DNA of 64,000 nucleotides. Source: Babylonia areolata (Eukaryota > Mollusca > Gastropoda > Neogastropoda > Buccinidae). Under the pieces are notes generated by a model that was given only the letters and a program-made list of their open reading frames with translations, did no database searches and was not told the origin of the DNA. Location of the stretch: contig NC_134896.1 in assembly GCF_041734735.1 (NCBI RefSeq), positions 35,336,309-35,400,308 of the forward strand, read 5' to 3'. A program made the translations under genes and the position numbers. The stretch's first letter is position 1; the number at the start of each line of letters is the position of its first letter. Shown here piece after piece: positions 11,357-26,402 of this stretch.

Positions 11357-14300
11357 ATCATAATTAAGGAAACGACAAGAAATAATACATCTAGAATGAA
11401 ACCTCCAAGTCAAACAGAACATGAATGTATGATAGTCATGTCCCACTGAACAACAGAACAGCAGAGGAGGCAGAATACTGCTCATCAAATACCACATAAA
11501 ATATTTCAACAGATGATACCGATGATTATGCAAACGGATACTGAACAATGGGTGTTTGTCACTGACCATTACTGGACAATCCAACATTATGGACATTATG
11601 GCTTGTGGATACAGCACAACTTGCTTCAATACTAGAGAGCAAGAAAACCAAATATATATATATATAAAACAGGACCTTAAGACATCCATGTAGACTAGCT
11701 ATCATGTTTAGACAATACCTGTATTCTCAGAAAATGTCTCTTCTCTCTTGGCACTATGGACTTCTTGAATCTCCACTGGCACAAGCATTTCCATATAATG
11801 AGTTGCTTTATATACATATATAGGTTTGTGTGTGTGCGAGTGGGATCACTTCACAATCCACTGAATTTGACGTTTCTTTCTACTCATCACAAGGTAATTT
11901 TTTTTCTATTAAAAAGAAACACAAAAAAAAACACCCAACAACAACAAAACCTGCTGCAGACACTTACATGTAATGTGAAAACCTTGTTAAGTTTAATCCT
12001 TTTGTGCTCTTCACAGCTTAATGTCATATGTTCTCATAAAAATTCTTGTCTTGTAAACTTGTAAAAAAAAAAGCTCAATGCCTTCAGTTTCAGTCCCCTT
12101 ACTTGCTAAGTCAGATTCGTAACGTTCATTGCCTGAACAGCTTACATCTCATATCATAAATTCTTGAATAACGTGACTGAAAACAATCATGGTCATTTAA
12201 CACGGAACACAGACCTCATACAACAGAATACCCAGAACAAAGACAAGGTCCCAGCAATAATATCGGTGCAGTACAGTGACAAAACAAAGAGAAGATGGTG
12301 GGAGAAAAGGGAGAATTGAGTCAAAAATCACGTCCGTGATTGTGCTGGTTTAATTATGGTCTTTCACTAAATGTTGTTACAGTCCCAAGCAAACAGTCAT
12401 AACTAAACATAGTTAGAGTCCTAAACTAACAGTAATAGTGTTAAACTGTTGAAAAAGTTACTTTTCAGTATTTAAAAATAAAATAAAAATAAAAAATTAC
12501 TTTATATTTTCAAGTTTCAATATACTACTTATTTTGTATGAGTATCAGTCCTTTTTAATTTTTTTGAGCATGATACATTATCAAACTTCCAGAATTTAAA
12601 ATAAACTGGAATGTTTATTGTCTTCAAAATCTGATTTAGGATATTTCCATAAAAAGTGGAATGTGTGGCAACCTGGATTTCAGCTGAAAAATGTCATAAA
12701 AGCCCAGTTGTAGTTCAAATGAGTAGGAATTTTTTTTATGTCATAATCTATATTTTTTCAGGCATTTGCATACTGCATCAGCTGAACATTGTAAGTTTTA
12801 AACCATCAGTGGTTCAGGTTTAATTTTACAATGTAAAATGTCAAATTGTTTTCGGAGAACAATATTGTGCTTGTGATAACGTTTTTACTGTCAGTTATTG
12901 CTTGAAACACATCTCCAATTCAAAATATCATACAAGTCTTGCTTATTTTAGGGGGAAAGTATTTATCTTAAATTTCTTTCCATCACTATTCTTCTTTTGA
13001 GTTTTGTTTTGCTTTTGCTTGGATCTTGAGTCCATATGTATTATCTCCCCTGCAATACAATTTACCAAAAGCAGTGATAAGGACACACAAAGATCTAAAT
13101 ATAGATAAATAGATAGATATACTGCTAACAAACAGCTGAAAATATCTTTTAAACAATTCACTGACCATAAGATTAAAAAATCAGGTGATCTGCAGTTTTG
13201 AGTGCAATGGCAAGCAAGGAAAATTTCACACCTAAGCAATTTGACATCTACATTTTTCACACAATGGTATTCAATGCAAACAGACAATGTCATTTTCATC
13301 TGACAGGCGATTATCACAAATTAGAAAAAAAAAAAATGATGAAATATTCTAAAATGTTATGAATAAAATACAACACAAGTTACATCCCAGAGGCTGGAAG
13401 ACCAACACAACGAAAATGCAACTGTGAAGACATTACACCGCCAGATGAAAGTAATTCCACACTATCACTAAAACACTAAAACAGCTGTTTCAAGCACATG
13501 TGAGCCACAAACAGCTTGAAACTGTGCTTGAAAAACCAATGTTTCAACCAATAATTTATAGTTTTTCAGAAGAAATCTACTTCAACAGCTCATACTGATT
13601 CTAACATGGCCAAATTTACCCACCGGGAGACATTCCAAACTAGCCCAGAATGATTTCCATATCCATTATGAGGGGTGGGGGTGCTGGGGTAAAATCCAAA
13701 ATAAATGAACCACAAAACAACCAGTATCAGCAGGTGGGAAAAGTGCCATCTTACACTGTTCCTTGACAGCAGATTAAACCATCTCAGCAATAACATTGAC
13801 AGGCCTTTGTCATTCTTAAATGAGTTACTTTCAGGAGACACTGTCCTACTTTGTTCATTAAAAATATATATATAAAGCAAAAAAACAAGAAAGATGATAC
13901 GAGTTGTTAACCTGGAGGGTAAGAGGAACGTACTTTGAAATAAACAGTACACAGTATGATTAATGGCCTTTGTCACTTCTTATCTGAGTTACTTTTAGGG
14001 GGACAAAGTCCTACTTTGTTTTCCAAAAAACAAACCATGCAACAACAAAAAAAAAGAAAGAAAAAAGGCAAAACGAGACATTAACCTATAGGGTCAGAGG
14101 AATGTACTTGGAAAAAAACAACAACAGGCGCTTGAAACTGCTGCCCTGATTAACTGGAAACCAATTCCAAACATTTTTTTTTTAATCCACGTTAGGAATC
14201 AAATGTCAATTCCCAATCATATTGGCAGATACAGAATGTGAAATAATGTGCTCCAAAAGGGGGCAAAAAATCCTTTTGCATTTCATCTTTAACTGATAAT

Positions 14301-14733
14301 CGATAGTTTCAAACACAATGTGAAGTATATCAATGAATGACTCCAGGAGAAAATTATTACATCAAGTGAAATATATGTGTCAAACTTTTTTTAACAAAGA
14401 AAAAAAAGAAAAAAGGATGAATCAAGGCGTTCAGCTTGAAAAAAAAAATCCAGCTTAATCAAATTCACATGTGTTACAGTTTCAGCAATAAAAAAATAAA
14501 ATAAAATAAAATAAAATATAAAATGAAACAGAAAACACTCTCATTCATGAATGAATGCTTTGGGGCCCCATTCCCCATAGGAGCTAATTAATATCCTTCA
14601 CAATGGCCACCATTTTTCAGGTAAGTGACATTATCAATTTGCTCTGTCTTTGCCAACCTTTTATGCATTAGAAATGTTACTTTCATGCATGTGGAACAAC
14701 TGATTAGTCAACAGGTAGACTAACACAACTGGG

Positions 14734-14768
<35 letters not shown>

Positions 14769-15260
14769 GTTGTTGTTTTTTTTCAGACAGATTCACCAAA
14801 ATCTTGGCATGACAATAGCAGATAGATCAAGCTTTCCTTCTATTTCAGAACCAACATCAACTTGCTGATGAATCTGTTGTGGTTAACACGTGCTAGTTAT
14901 TTTCATGTGTCCGTGACCGACCAAACACGGACATGGATGCTTCAGTTAATTAAGTCACTTTCTGCATCAAAGTTGTCATCACATGGATTTAAATCTGAAT
15001 CATTTGGCTCACTTCCTCCAGCACATATCTGATTTTTTCGACAAAGTTAAAATTCAAACAAACAATTCCGAATGCAAATCAAACTAAACAATCAAAGACT
15101 GGTGAAGGAAGTAACTCGTGAAACATGGTATGGATTGAGAAAATGTGGATTTCGGCAAGTTTTGGACTCTAGAATTTGCTAAATTACAAGTACACTCAGA
15201 AGCCACTGCTAAGTGGCTGTTACAAGTTATCACAGAATTTGCAATGAGTTACAAGAATTA
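11357..15260. other. Downstream flank of the LC3 gene, no further gene recognised
   Basis: AT-rich sequence 3' of the LC3 stop, possibly including its 3' UTR, whose end was not located. A direct duplication of about 160 bp is described separately. A TG run lies at about 14736-14767. Confidence 0.45.
13800..14125. repeat. Tandem duplication, about 163-bp unit, two diverged copies
   Basis: The landmarks ggcctttgtca, gagttactttyagg, gtcctactttgtt, ttaacctryagggt and agaggaayg recur in the same order from about 13802 and again from about 13965. Internal A-rich tracts differ in length between copies. Confidence 0.7.
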
Positions 15261-15697
15261 GAGATTAGAACACAACTTTTTCTTGAAAAGTCTGGCTCTA
15301 TTCTTATTGGTCAGGCACAAATTTCATCATTTAGAGATTAGAACACAACATTTTCTTGAAAAGATTGGCTCTATTCTTATTGGTCAGGCACAAATTTCAT
15401 CATTTAGAGATTAGAACACAACATTTTCTTGAAAAGATTGGCTCTATTCTTATTGGTCAGGCACAAATTTCATCATTTAGAGATTAGAACACAACATTTT
15501 CTTGAAAAGTCTGGCTCTATTCTTATTGGTCAGGCACAAATTTCATCATTTAGAGATTAGAACACAACATTTTCTTGAAAAGATTGGCTCTATTCTTATT
15601 GGTCAGGCACAAATTTCATCATTTAGAGATTAGAACACAACATTTTCTTGAAAAGTCTGGCTCTATTCTTATTGGTCAGGCACAAATTTCCTCATTA
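15261..15697. repeat. 73-bp tandem array, six units
   Basis: Units start at 15261, 15334, 15407, 15480, 15553 and 15626, each exactly 73 bp, and are nearly identical apart from a two-base switch (aaaagtctgg versus aaaagattgg). The order is tct, att, att, tct, att, tct. Every unit contains ttattggtca, an inverted CCAAT-type motif. No spacers separate units, so this is a satellite-type array. It lies about 540 bp past the LC3 stop codon on the transcribed side. Confidence 0.95.
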
Positions 15698-16234
15698 TGC
15701 AACATTCAGTAGAACTAGTTTCAGTGGTGAGCATTTTCTTTTTTACTTTCTACTTTTTTTGTTCTCCCTGGTATGATGCTTTTAAAAGTTAAACGGTGTT
15801 GTGATATTTTCCACTTTTTTCAAAATGAATAAATGACTCCACCATTTCCATGTTTGCTAATACATGCAGATGTATAGGCACCCCAACTCAATAGTTACTG
15901 GCATTTTCTCCTTTTCTGAGAACTAACATCCTACACATACTTATATATGTACACATGATGATCACGAATAAAACGTAACAATGAAATAAGATCCACTCAG
16001 TTGACCTGCTCTCTGACACACATATTCATCATCTTCTTATACAACATCCCTGTACAACCCTTCCTCACCCTCCAACAGATCAACACATCCTCAGGATGTC
16101 CATATGAACACGTCATGATAAAGAAAAGACAAAAAAAAAAAAAAAAAAAAAAAGGTATCACAATCACTGTCAATGGTCAAAAGATTTTTTCCCGCCCATC
16201 GTTTTCACAACTCCCGCTGAAAAAACTTGCATGT

Positions 16235-16406
16235 CTATCTACTGCAGGCACCAAACATTTCTTGTGAGGCGTAGGTCATGTAGAGGAAGCCATCATTGTC
16301 TTTCTCATCCCGGTACACCTCAGCTATGGTGGCTGACATGGACGACAGGGACTTGTTGTTGACTAACAAGTACACCGACTGGCTGGAGTTGAGAGACATC
16401 CGGTTC
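16235..16406 (-). CDS. MAP1LC3C: LC3C exon 4 (stop codon)
   Basis: 172 nt from the last base of Arg73 to the TAG at 16235-16237. Encodes [20 protein letters not shown] and the C-terminal [12 protein letters not shown]. The acceptor (tttgatgtgcag) follows a T-rich tract; a piggyBac-type remnant begins only about 43 bp upstream of it. An in-frame Gly followed by four residues is the normal pro-LC3 arrangement. Confidence 0.95.
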
Positions 16407-18634
16407 CTGCACATCAAAGATTCAAAAACAAAAAAAACAAAGGGTTGAATTAAATATCCCTTCTGTAACCTTTTACGGCCATCGGGGCAAAGGGATTCAC
16501 ATCCACCGTGTCTAAGGCTCTGCACAGAAAGGCAGGGGGGGTCCCAATCCTCCCCTTCCACAGTTTTAACTCACTTGGGACAAGTTTTCTCCCTTGCTTT
16601 TCCCCACAGACAGCCCATTTGTAAGGGTTTGGAAAAAAATTACAAAAAATACAAAATACTGTGTGCAAAAATGAAACTTTCAGAACTGGTTTATTACGTG
16701 TTGAGCTATTACATATAAAAAAAATCAAGTTTCTCATCTTATTTTTACAGTTTTGCCATATGTAGAAAATACTGCCAATTTTTCACCCCGAATCACCATA
16801 CCCATGCTCGCTTTCTGCATTAAATTCGCTTTCTTCTTCATCATCATCCACCTCTTCAATGTCCAACCCTTCAGTTTGTAGCATTTCAAGTACTTCGGCA
16901 ACCCTAAAATATTGCCGTCACTGCCTTGTTCGCTTCACAACATTCTGAGAAGAGCCCGCTTTGCTAGCAGGCTGACACACGAGCAGATGACCTGTCAGTG
17001 ACTTTGTCAGCGTGTGTGTGAGACGGGCCACACATTCCAGGCTGACCAATCATACTGTTCGATTGTGGAGTGACCCAGAATAGCGCACTCTGCTTGGCTA
17101 ATCACAAAATCACGTGTACAGCGCATGATGGAATTTTACTTTCAGAGAATGCTATTCCATTCCTTCGTCCGAATCCGAATACGTTTTGCGTAGGAATGCG
17201 TGAGCATTCCTTCGTCCGGAGAGAGTTAAACTTTCCCAACTGAACTTGGGTACCCATTCAAACATGGGTGGAGTGAGAAGCCGCTGCCGGCAGCTGCCAA
17301 CAGAGACAGATGGAGAAGGGAGGTTGCGTCTGCGGTCCTCAGGCTTCCCCCAACAACTGCTTTGTAGTTATGGGCCTGAGGTGAGGTGAGAGGTGAGGAA
17401 TGAGGAGAACTGAAGTGCCTTTCCCACAGACACAGGGGCATCACACCACTTCTGAAAAGAAGGTGTATTTCTTATAAAATGTTACAAATTGAGATATGAT
17501 TCAAATTACGCAGGCTGCACTTGGTCTACAACTGGCCCTCTCGTTGAACATGCAAACAGCTGATTTAGGCACACATTACACCATGCACAGTCTGATAAAT
17601 ATGTTTGAAAATTTCTTTTCAGGCAAAAAATTTACAGTTATTCAGTAGGTGTTGTGTTTCAACTTGTTAAAAAAATAAATAAATAAATAAAATAAATTAA
17701 ATTTTTTAAAAATGCAAGCGCATGTGCGAAAAATCTCCTTTTGTCACAGGTGGTGTTCACTACATTTTCTGCCTACACCATACTTTGCAGAAATTTCAGC
17801 ATCATTTCACCAAGATCTCAAGAAGAGAACTACAAGTTTCGTATTTGTATTTGTTTGCATTTGTATTTGTATTTCTTTTTATCACAACAGATTTCTGTGT
17901 GAAATTCAGGCTGCTCTCCCCAGGGAGAACGTTTAGCTACACTACAGCGCCACCCTTTTTTTTTTTTTTTTTTTTTCCTGCATGCAGTTTTACTTGTTTT
18001 TCCTATCGAAGTGGATTTTTCTACAGAATTTTGCCAGGAACAAGCCTTTTGTTGCCGTGGGTTCTTTTACGTGCGCTAAGTGCATTCTGCACATGGGACC
18101 TTCGGTTTATCATCTCATCCGAATGACTAGCGTCCAGACCACCACTCAAGGTCTAGTGGAGGGGGAGAAAATATTGGCAGCTGAGCCATGATTCAAACCA
18201 GCACGCTCAGATTCTCTCGCTTCCTAGGCGGACACGTTAACTCCAGGCCATCACACCACAAGAGGTCCGTAACTTCTTGTGAACCCTGTATATCAAAACT
18301 TGAAACAAGGTGGCCTCAAGACCGCTTATGTTAAAAGCAGATAGAAAAGAAAAATAACACACAAAAAAAACCCAACAAACTCATTAACTGAATCGAACTG
18401 ACACAGAAATTTATGTTAAGCATACAAATAAACTGCGCTGTTCCATTTCAGAGTGATAATGTGCAAGAATGGGAGCGTCAATGACAAGATAATGAGTGTG
18501 GTAAACATGCGATGTTTGTGACAGTTTACCCTTGGCTCAAGTCATAAACACCCTGCTTGTGACAGGGATTTCACCTTACAGCAGTCACCTGATCTGTCCT
18601 TGAGTGGAAGATAAACATATTTGCTTCTCTCTCT

Positions 18635-18675
<41 letters not shown>

Positions 18676-18944
18676 TCTCTTTCTCCCTCTCTCTCTCTCT
18701 CCCCCCTTTACACAAACACACACACACACAGGATGGCACTTTTCCTAATCAATCTGATATCAAGTGAATATTAAGATAGATTTCTTTTAGGAAGAACAAT
18801 GCTGCACAAACATGATAGCATACGTGCAAAGACCCACACGTAACCAAAGCACTAATTTTGCAAACACTCTCAGTTGTACACAAACACATGCGCTAACACA
18901 TGCACACACTCACATAAACAAGGATAAACTCGCAAACACATGGA

Positions 18945-18992
<48 letters not shown>

Positions 18993-20036
18993 ATTCACAA
19001 GAAAAACACATACAAGCACACACATGCTGTCTCTACGACACATTATTAAGAAGAAAAAAAACTCCGCAATTCCAGGGTGTGGGTCAGAGAAACAGTGTTG
19101 AGTTCCACTTCATGTGCAGCTGATCTAAATCTTAACATGTCCTTCTAAAAACTAGACTTGAATCAACAAGGTCTAGCTTTTAACTCAGAAAAAATCCACT
19201 TTCTGGATCCCAAGACACATTCCTACTTTCGGCTGACACACACACACGCGCGCAAAAAACAACAACAGAGACTGAGAAGCAGACAGACAGTGACAGCATA
19301 GATAGATGGAAGAACTGGGGACATATGTTGAGGGGAAAGGGGGAGGGGGGGGGGGGATGGAGAACCAGAGAGATTAAGACGGTAGTGCGCATGCACCAAC
19401 AGAGCAAGAAATTAGTGCGCATACACCAACAGAGCAAGAAATAAAAATCCAATGGTAGTGCACATGCACCAACAGAGCAAGAAATAAAAATCCATATTTC
19501 TAAAAGATCATGCTGTTTCTTTCTTCTTCTTCTTTTCCTCTCTCTCTCTCTCTCTCTCTCTTTCGTTCCTTACTTTTTCAAACTATACCATTCAGGGAGT
19601 GAATGATCACTCAAGGGGATTGTGCATGCCATTAAAATAGCGTCCCTAATGAAATGATGAGGGGTACTTTTTTAGGCCCAGGTCGAACAGCATTTAGCAG
19701 TGAGGTGGAGTGACAGGTATAGGACTGCGCAATTGTGGCAAAGCCCCAGAAGTGGGTGAAAGAAGACTTTAATTTTATGAACATATTATAATTCTTTCTC
19801 TTGTTTAGAAAAAAAAAATATCTGAGACTGGTGATGGTGTCAGGACTGATTCCTACAAAATGGATGTATTCCTGAACGATTATGGGGGCAATGACATCAA
19901 GCTATACATGTCTAACCCCCATTTTTCATAAGCAAGTCTTTGGGCATATAAGGGAGAGGGATCAGGGGTGGGCTGGGGGAAGAGGGGGGGCCAGGGGGTG
20001 GTGGTGGTGGTGCATGTTCATGTGTTCAATCTTGTA

Positions 20037-20082
<46 letters not shown>

Positions 20083-21435
20083 CGTGTGTGTGTGTGAATG
20101 TTTCATTAAAACCATACAAACTGCTCCATCAGTTCTTGCCACTGTTTTGTGATCAACATGTCACTGTCTCTTTCCTGCAGACTGAAAGCAACCATATATA
20201 CATACATTACATATATACCTCAAATTCACTTGTGATGTTCTTTCAGTCTGACACCATACAGGCAGGTGAAGGCTGCAAGTATACAATACTGTTCCCTCTG
20301 ACCCCCACCAAGTAAAACAAAGAAATCAGAGAAGAAAAAAAGCTGCCACCCAGATATATATAACTTGACCACACGACCACCACACAAAAGTCCACAGGCC
20401 CACTAGATATACAGGTCAGAACTACATGCATAAAAATATATATATACCAGTCACCCATTGTCACTGGGCCAAACAGGTCAAACCAAGCATTGTATCATGA
20501 TCCCTCAGTAGATAGGTGTCTGCAGTCTGGCTGGAGCGTACATGTACGTGACGTCAGGAGCGCCTGGCATGCATGTGATCTGACGTTAGTCATGCTTGTG
20601 AAACCTCGACACATTGTGTGCACTGACCCCCCCTACTGCCACTAATCTCCAGGGTCAAGGTCAGTCAATCTGTTCCAGATGTTCTCAGATAACACAGATC
20701 AGACACCTAACCTTTCCCTGCGTCTTTTGTCAAAACCCACCCGCAGCCCACAGTCACTTGACCCGACACAAAAATCTTCCCTCACAAACAGCTGATAGAG
20801 ACGTCACAATGGACTCATGCCGTGATAAACCACTGCCTGATTACATGTCATTGTACCCACATCTGCACTTAATTAACCTGATTTTTCTCTTTCTCCATCA
20901 AGAGATGTCCTGAAGAAAAGACTATACATGCCTTCTCTGTTCCCCGCCCCCACCCCACCCCCCTCCCCGCACCCACCCCCACCCCACCCTCCCCACCCCA
21001 AAAAATGTCATTGCATTCCGGTAGTAAGGAAGAAGGGAAGATTAGCGCAGGTTCACGCAAGCTGGGGAGGCAGGCAGGCAGGCAGCCAGTCACTTCAGCT
21101 GCTGTCCATGATGTACAAACCCCCACCCCCACCCCCACAACAAGCACATCCCTCCATCCCACAGCTTGCAATCTGTCACCAGCCCGCACGTAATGACCAT
21201 AAAAAATCAAAGCCGGGGCCTGAAAAGCATGCATTGTGCTCCTTCCCTGATGTGAGTGAGTGGGTGGGTGGGTGGGGGCGTACTGAAGTGCATCTCGGCT
21301 GTTCCTCCTTTCGTCTCAATCCCACGTACACACACACCGCCCAACCAAAAATTTATTTTTTTTATTTTCTGACTTGTGAACGGTACCACACACTCACACA
21401 CTATCCTTCACCAAATACACACACACTCACACACA

Positions 21436-21475
<40 letters not shown>

Positions 21476-21537
21476 GTTGTTTTTGTTTTAAATACTTATT
21501 TCAAACACACACATGAATATATTATATACTCGTGTCA

Positions 21538-21574
<37 letters not shown>

Positions 21575-22820
21575 ACCCACCCACCACCACCACCACCACC
21601 ACCACCACCCCTCACACACACACACACACATATAATTCCCCCCATTGCTACTGAGAACAGGATGCTCTGACAGTCAAAAGCATCTGTGCTTTTCCTGATG
21701 TGTATAAATCACCCACTGACCCAGTCTCTTGCTACAGAGATCAGCTGGTTACTGGACACAGTGTACAAGTCTCTACCACACAAGTATTCTCACTTTAATG
21801 TAAGTGAAGCTGGTGACCTCAAGACTTGGTGCACCCACCCATTGTATGATCAGGCATTCTGCTCTATACATTTTTCTTTGCCCTCTTCTTCTTCTTCGTC
21901 ATCTTCTTCATCATTTAAAAAAAAAAAAAAAGTATACAGCTAACTCTACCTTACATCCATGAAGTAATGATGTATGATCTGTACATTTTGTATTTTAGAG
22001 TAAAGTTACAACCGTACACCAAAATTAAACTTTTGCTCCTGTTTTCAAACTTTCAAAACAAAAGTGTTAAAGATATTGAATCTCTCTGCACAGCTGCTTT
22101 TGTGGAGGGGGCGGGGGGGAAGGGGGGGGGGGTAAATATAAAATACATGTATACTGACGTATAAAGACTGTTTAATTTTCAAAATAATAACGACTGCTTG
22201 AGCAAAATTTCATCTTAGCTGTAACAAACTGCTTCTCAAGCATCACATAAAAATAGGTCAGCACCTCCAGTTCACTTCAAACCTCACATACATCTATCTC
22301 TCACCTACATCTCAGCTGTTTACGTTGGACTGGAGTAAATTAGCATGACCCAGTTTCTGAGACAATTTGACCCCAAAAGTGACAAAGTCTCAGCAGTGAC
22401 TGACCTCCGAACTGCTGATGGACTCAGCGATCTCTCTATTCAATTACCATTTTGACCTACATACTGGATCAAACCCACGAACAAAGCCCAAAGAAATTTG
22501 CAGACTAGACTTTTTGCCAGCGTACACATATGCACACTTCCCCGTACCAAAAGAGAAAAATAAATATTAATATGAAAACGAGGATAGCAGGAGACACATC
22601 TTGTGCACAGATAGGAATAACAATAATAATGATAATAATAACAATAATAGTAGTAGCGCAAACTCCCTCATGTAATGGGCTCTGAGTGCCTTACATGAAA
22701 CAACATATACACAATACTGAATACTGCATAATAACATACTTCTGTGCATGAAAAACAACACTTATATGTGTATCCATACACAAATCCATACACCAAGATT
22801 ATCCACAAGTTGCTGGTATG

Positions 22821-22856
<36 letters not shown>

Positions 22857-22938
22857 AAAAATACCCTACACATGCAGACATGCGCACACACACACTCGTG
22901 CTCACACAGGCCCATACTCACACAAACATACACCCACA

Positions 22939-22975
<37 letters not shown>

Positions 22976-25455
22976 CTATATGATGAGTTCAGTAGAGGGC
23001 AAAGTGGGGTGGGCAGGAGGACGAAGAATGCACACAATTTACAGCTATGCTTCATCACACCCAAAGGCCTGTTTGAATAGTACCCCAGCCTATTGGTTAA
23101 AGCACTGGACTTTCAATCTGAAGGTCATGGGTCTGAATCTCCGTAACGGCGCCTGGTGGATAAAGGGTGGAGATTTTTCCAATCTCCCAGGTCAACATAT
23201 GTGCGTGCAGACCTGCTTGTGCCTAAAACCCCTTCGAGTGTATACACGCAAGCAGATGATCAAACATGCACGTTAAAGATCCTGTAATCCATGTCAGCAT
23301 TCGGTGGGTTATGGAACAAGAATGTACCCAGCATACACACCCCTGAAAACAAAGTATGGCTGCCTACATGACGGGGTAAAAACAGTCATACACGTAAAAG
23401 CCCACTTGTGTACATACGAGTGAACGTGGGAGTTGCAGCCCACGAACAAAGAAGAAGAAGAAAAAACCAGTACCTGATGATGGTGAGGAACTGAGACATG
23501 GTCAGCTCCTGTGGCACCAGGAACTTGGTCTTGTCAAGCACCGCCAGCACTTTTTCCTTGTAGTACCGCTCCACAATCACCTGTACACAACATACATCCA
23601 TCCATGTGTTTTTCATATACATACATACATACATATGTGTTGAGTGATGGCCTAGAGGTAACGCGTCCGCCTTGGAAACAAGAGAATCTGAGCGCACTGG
23701 TTCGGATCCCAGCACAGTCACCAGTATTTTCTCCCCCTCCACTAGACCTTGAGTGGTGGTCTGGACACTAGTCATTTGGATGAGATAACGCCAGATCAGG
23801 TGTGCAGCATGCACTTAGTACATGTAAAAGAACCATACTGATGATGCTTGATCAATGGTTTCTCCATTGTAATGGGAAGTCATTTACAGCTCAGTCTTTT
23901 GTGAAGGATTATGACTCTCAAAACTAAGAGACAAAAACTGGTCTTTGTGCTGCAGCCTTGGGGGGCTACTTGGCCTCCGGGAACCATCCCAGTGCCAACT
24001 GTCCTAAAACCCTCTTGGCCGAGAGACTGGGGATGTAACTTGGGAAAGACACTCTCCACTATAACCAAATTCTAGCCTAGATTGTTGGGACAGCAGTTAC
24101 CTCCTCTGTTGTTCTCACGGTCTTTGTCGGACATGACTGACTATCATACAAAAACTGATGACAAAATCTATGTGTAATGAAGACGATATGAAAAAATATT
24201 CAAAATATATGATACAATCACACTGTTAATATATATATATATATATATCATATGGAGTGATGGTCTAGTGAAATGTGTCTGCCTATGAAGTGAGAAAAGC
24301 TGAGTGCATAGGATCAAATCCCACACACAGCAGTATTTCCTCCACTTCCACTAGACTCTGAGTGGTGGTCTGGACACGAGTCGTTCAGATGAGATGATAT
24401 ATCGAGGTCCCATGTGCAGAACACGCATTTAGCTCACGTTAATGAACCCACGGCAACAAAAGGGTTATATCCCTGGCAAAATTCTGTAGAAAGATCCACT
24501 TGCTAAGAAAACAAACACATTTGCAGGCAGATTTTTTTTTTTTTTAATTAGCAGAAAGAAAATGGGTGTGTGCACTGTAGTGACACACTATTTCCAGGCA
24601 GGGCAGCCCAAAATTTCACACAGAGAAATCTGGTGTGACAAAGACTAATACAGCACAACACAATACTCATACTGATAAAACAGAACCGACCATGATATCA
24701 ACACAACAGAACACAGTCACACACAGCACTTTCTCACTGATCTCAATCACTGTTACCTACTGGATTTAAATCATACCACACGAACGTTCATGACATCATT
24801 TCTGTATGCATCATGCCCCACGCATCACTGTCATAGTCAGTCAATCGTTTTCATTTACTACTGACTGGATTTATAATCAGTAAAATGAGTAATCACTCTA
24901 CCACACTCATGTGAGCCAAAAAGCCAGAGAATCAATTTATGAACAAATTTTCATCACATGTATGATGTTTATTACCATGGTGATAAAAGACACTATGATG
25001 ATATGACAATGATGGGAAAAGTATCTTTCTAGACGTTTACATTATCCTTGGTTCCACACTTGGGATTTTTAGCACCAGAATCACCACAGGAGGCGAAAAC
25101 CAGAATTCTGTTTTATAATATTCATTTTTTAGAATTATGCAGCATTTACCTTCATACACTCTATGATCTATCCATGCACACTGCACACAAGGGAAAGACA
25201 ACACATGACAGCTGATAACATAAAAATAACAATGTAAGCTTTTCTTCTAAGTTCAAAATTTCCTCATCATTTTAACCCCAGGAAAAAAATATATAAATGC
25301 ATACATGTATTATTCAACTTTATTTCATTTCCCTGTGGTTCATTTTCTGTATGTGTGTAAGTTAGATTAAATGAATACTTGCATATATTAATTATATATA
25401 CATGTGTGTCAGTATTTGTGAGTATATGCGTGCATATATATATATATATATATAG

Positions 25456-25492
<37 letters not shown>

Positions 25493-26199
25493 AGTGTGTG
25501 TGCGTAGGTACGTGTGCGTGCGTGCATGCCTGAACACACTGTAATTTGCATAATGAAAAATCATGGTGTGTGTTTGTGTGTATGCATACCTATCTGCAAG
25601 TCTCAGGACACACACACACATGTGTGTGTGTGTCACACTCAGCATAATAAATAACTGGCCATCTACACACATTGTAATTAACTGCATCACTGCATGGAGA
25701 CATTTATAGTTGTGCTGGTGCACACTCATTACAATGTCAGCAGTAATGTATTACTATTAGCTATACTCAGAGATCATGAACTGCAGACTACAATTATTGT
25801 TTAATAATGTTTGTTCACAACAGCCAAACTACATGTTTCCAACTGCTGATATACAATATTCCCAGTTAATTTCTAGTCTGTTAAATAGTATCACTATATT
25901 TGCTGATGACTGGTCCCAGTACCACAGTAATACTATCTGTATCACAAGGATAAAATATACTACAGAAACATTTAATGAGCAAATGGCACAGCACAAAACT
26001 ATAGATTTCAAATCTATTACATGTACTGAGTTATATCATTTCTAATGATACTGGATCGAATGCTTATATATACAACTTCCTATTTACATCTCCCTCAAGT
26101 AGATCTAAAACTGTCCCTATTAAAACAAACTTCAGGTCATTTCAGCAAGTATACAAGTCCAAAATTGACACCCACAGACCCACACACACACCCACACCC

Positions 26200-26235
<36 letters not shown>

Positions 26236-26402
26236 ATGATGTATGCATACACTTTTTCATAACCTTTTCACACACATTACGTGCACAATATAAATTTATA
26301 TATCATTTATCATTAAAAAGTGCCAATTAAAAATAATACTTACAGGAATTTTTGTGGGGAACTTTTTCCGGATGCCTTCCACCTCTTCTCTCCTGACAGC
26401 TG

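Noticed and set aside
15261-15697. Regular direct repeats that could suggest a CRISPR array
   Set aside because: Units are contiguous with no unique spacers, in a eukaryotic genome; it is a tandem satellite.
18812-19123. Thr-His, Cys-Val and similar repetitive frames here and at many other microsatellites
   Set aside because: CA/TG dinucleotide runs give open frames in all phases; none has coding character.
23640-23725. tRNA-like A and B boxes (also at 10914, 23082, 24254, 47590)
   Set aside because: Cloverleaf stems do not close and each is followed by a SINE body, so these are SINE heads rather than tRNA genes.
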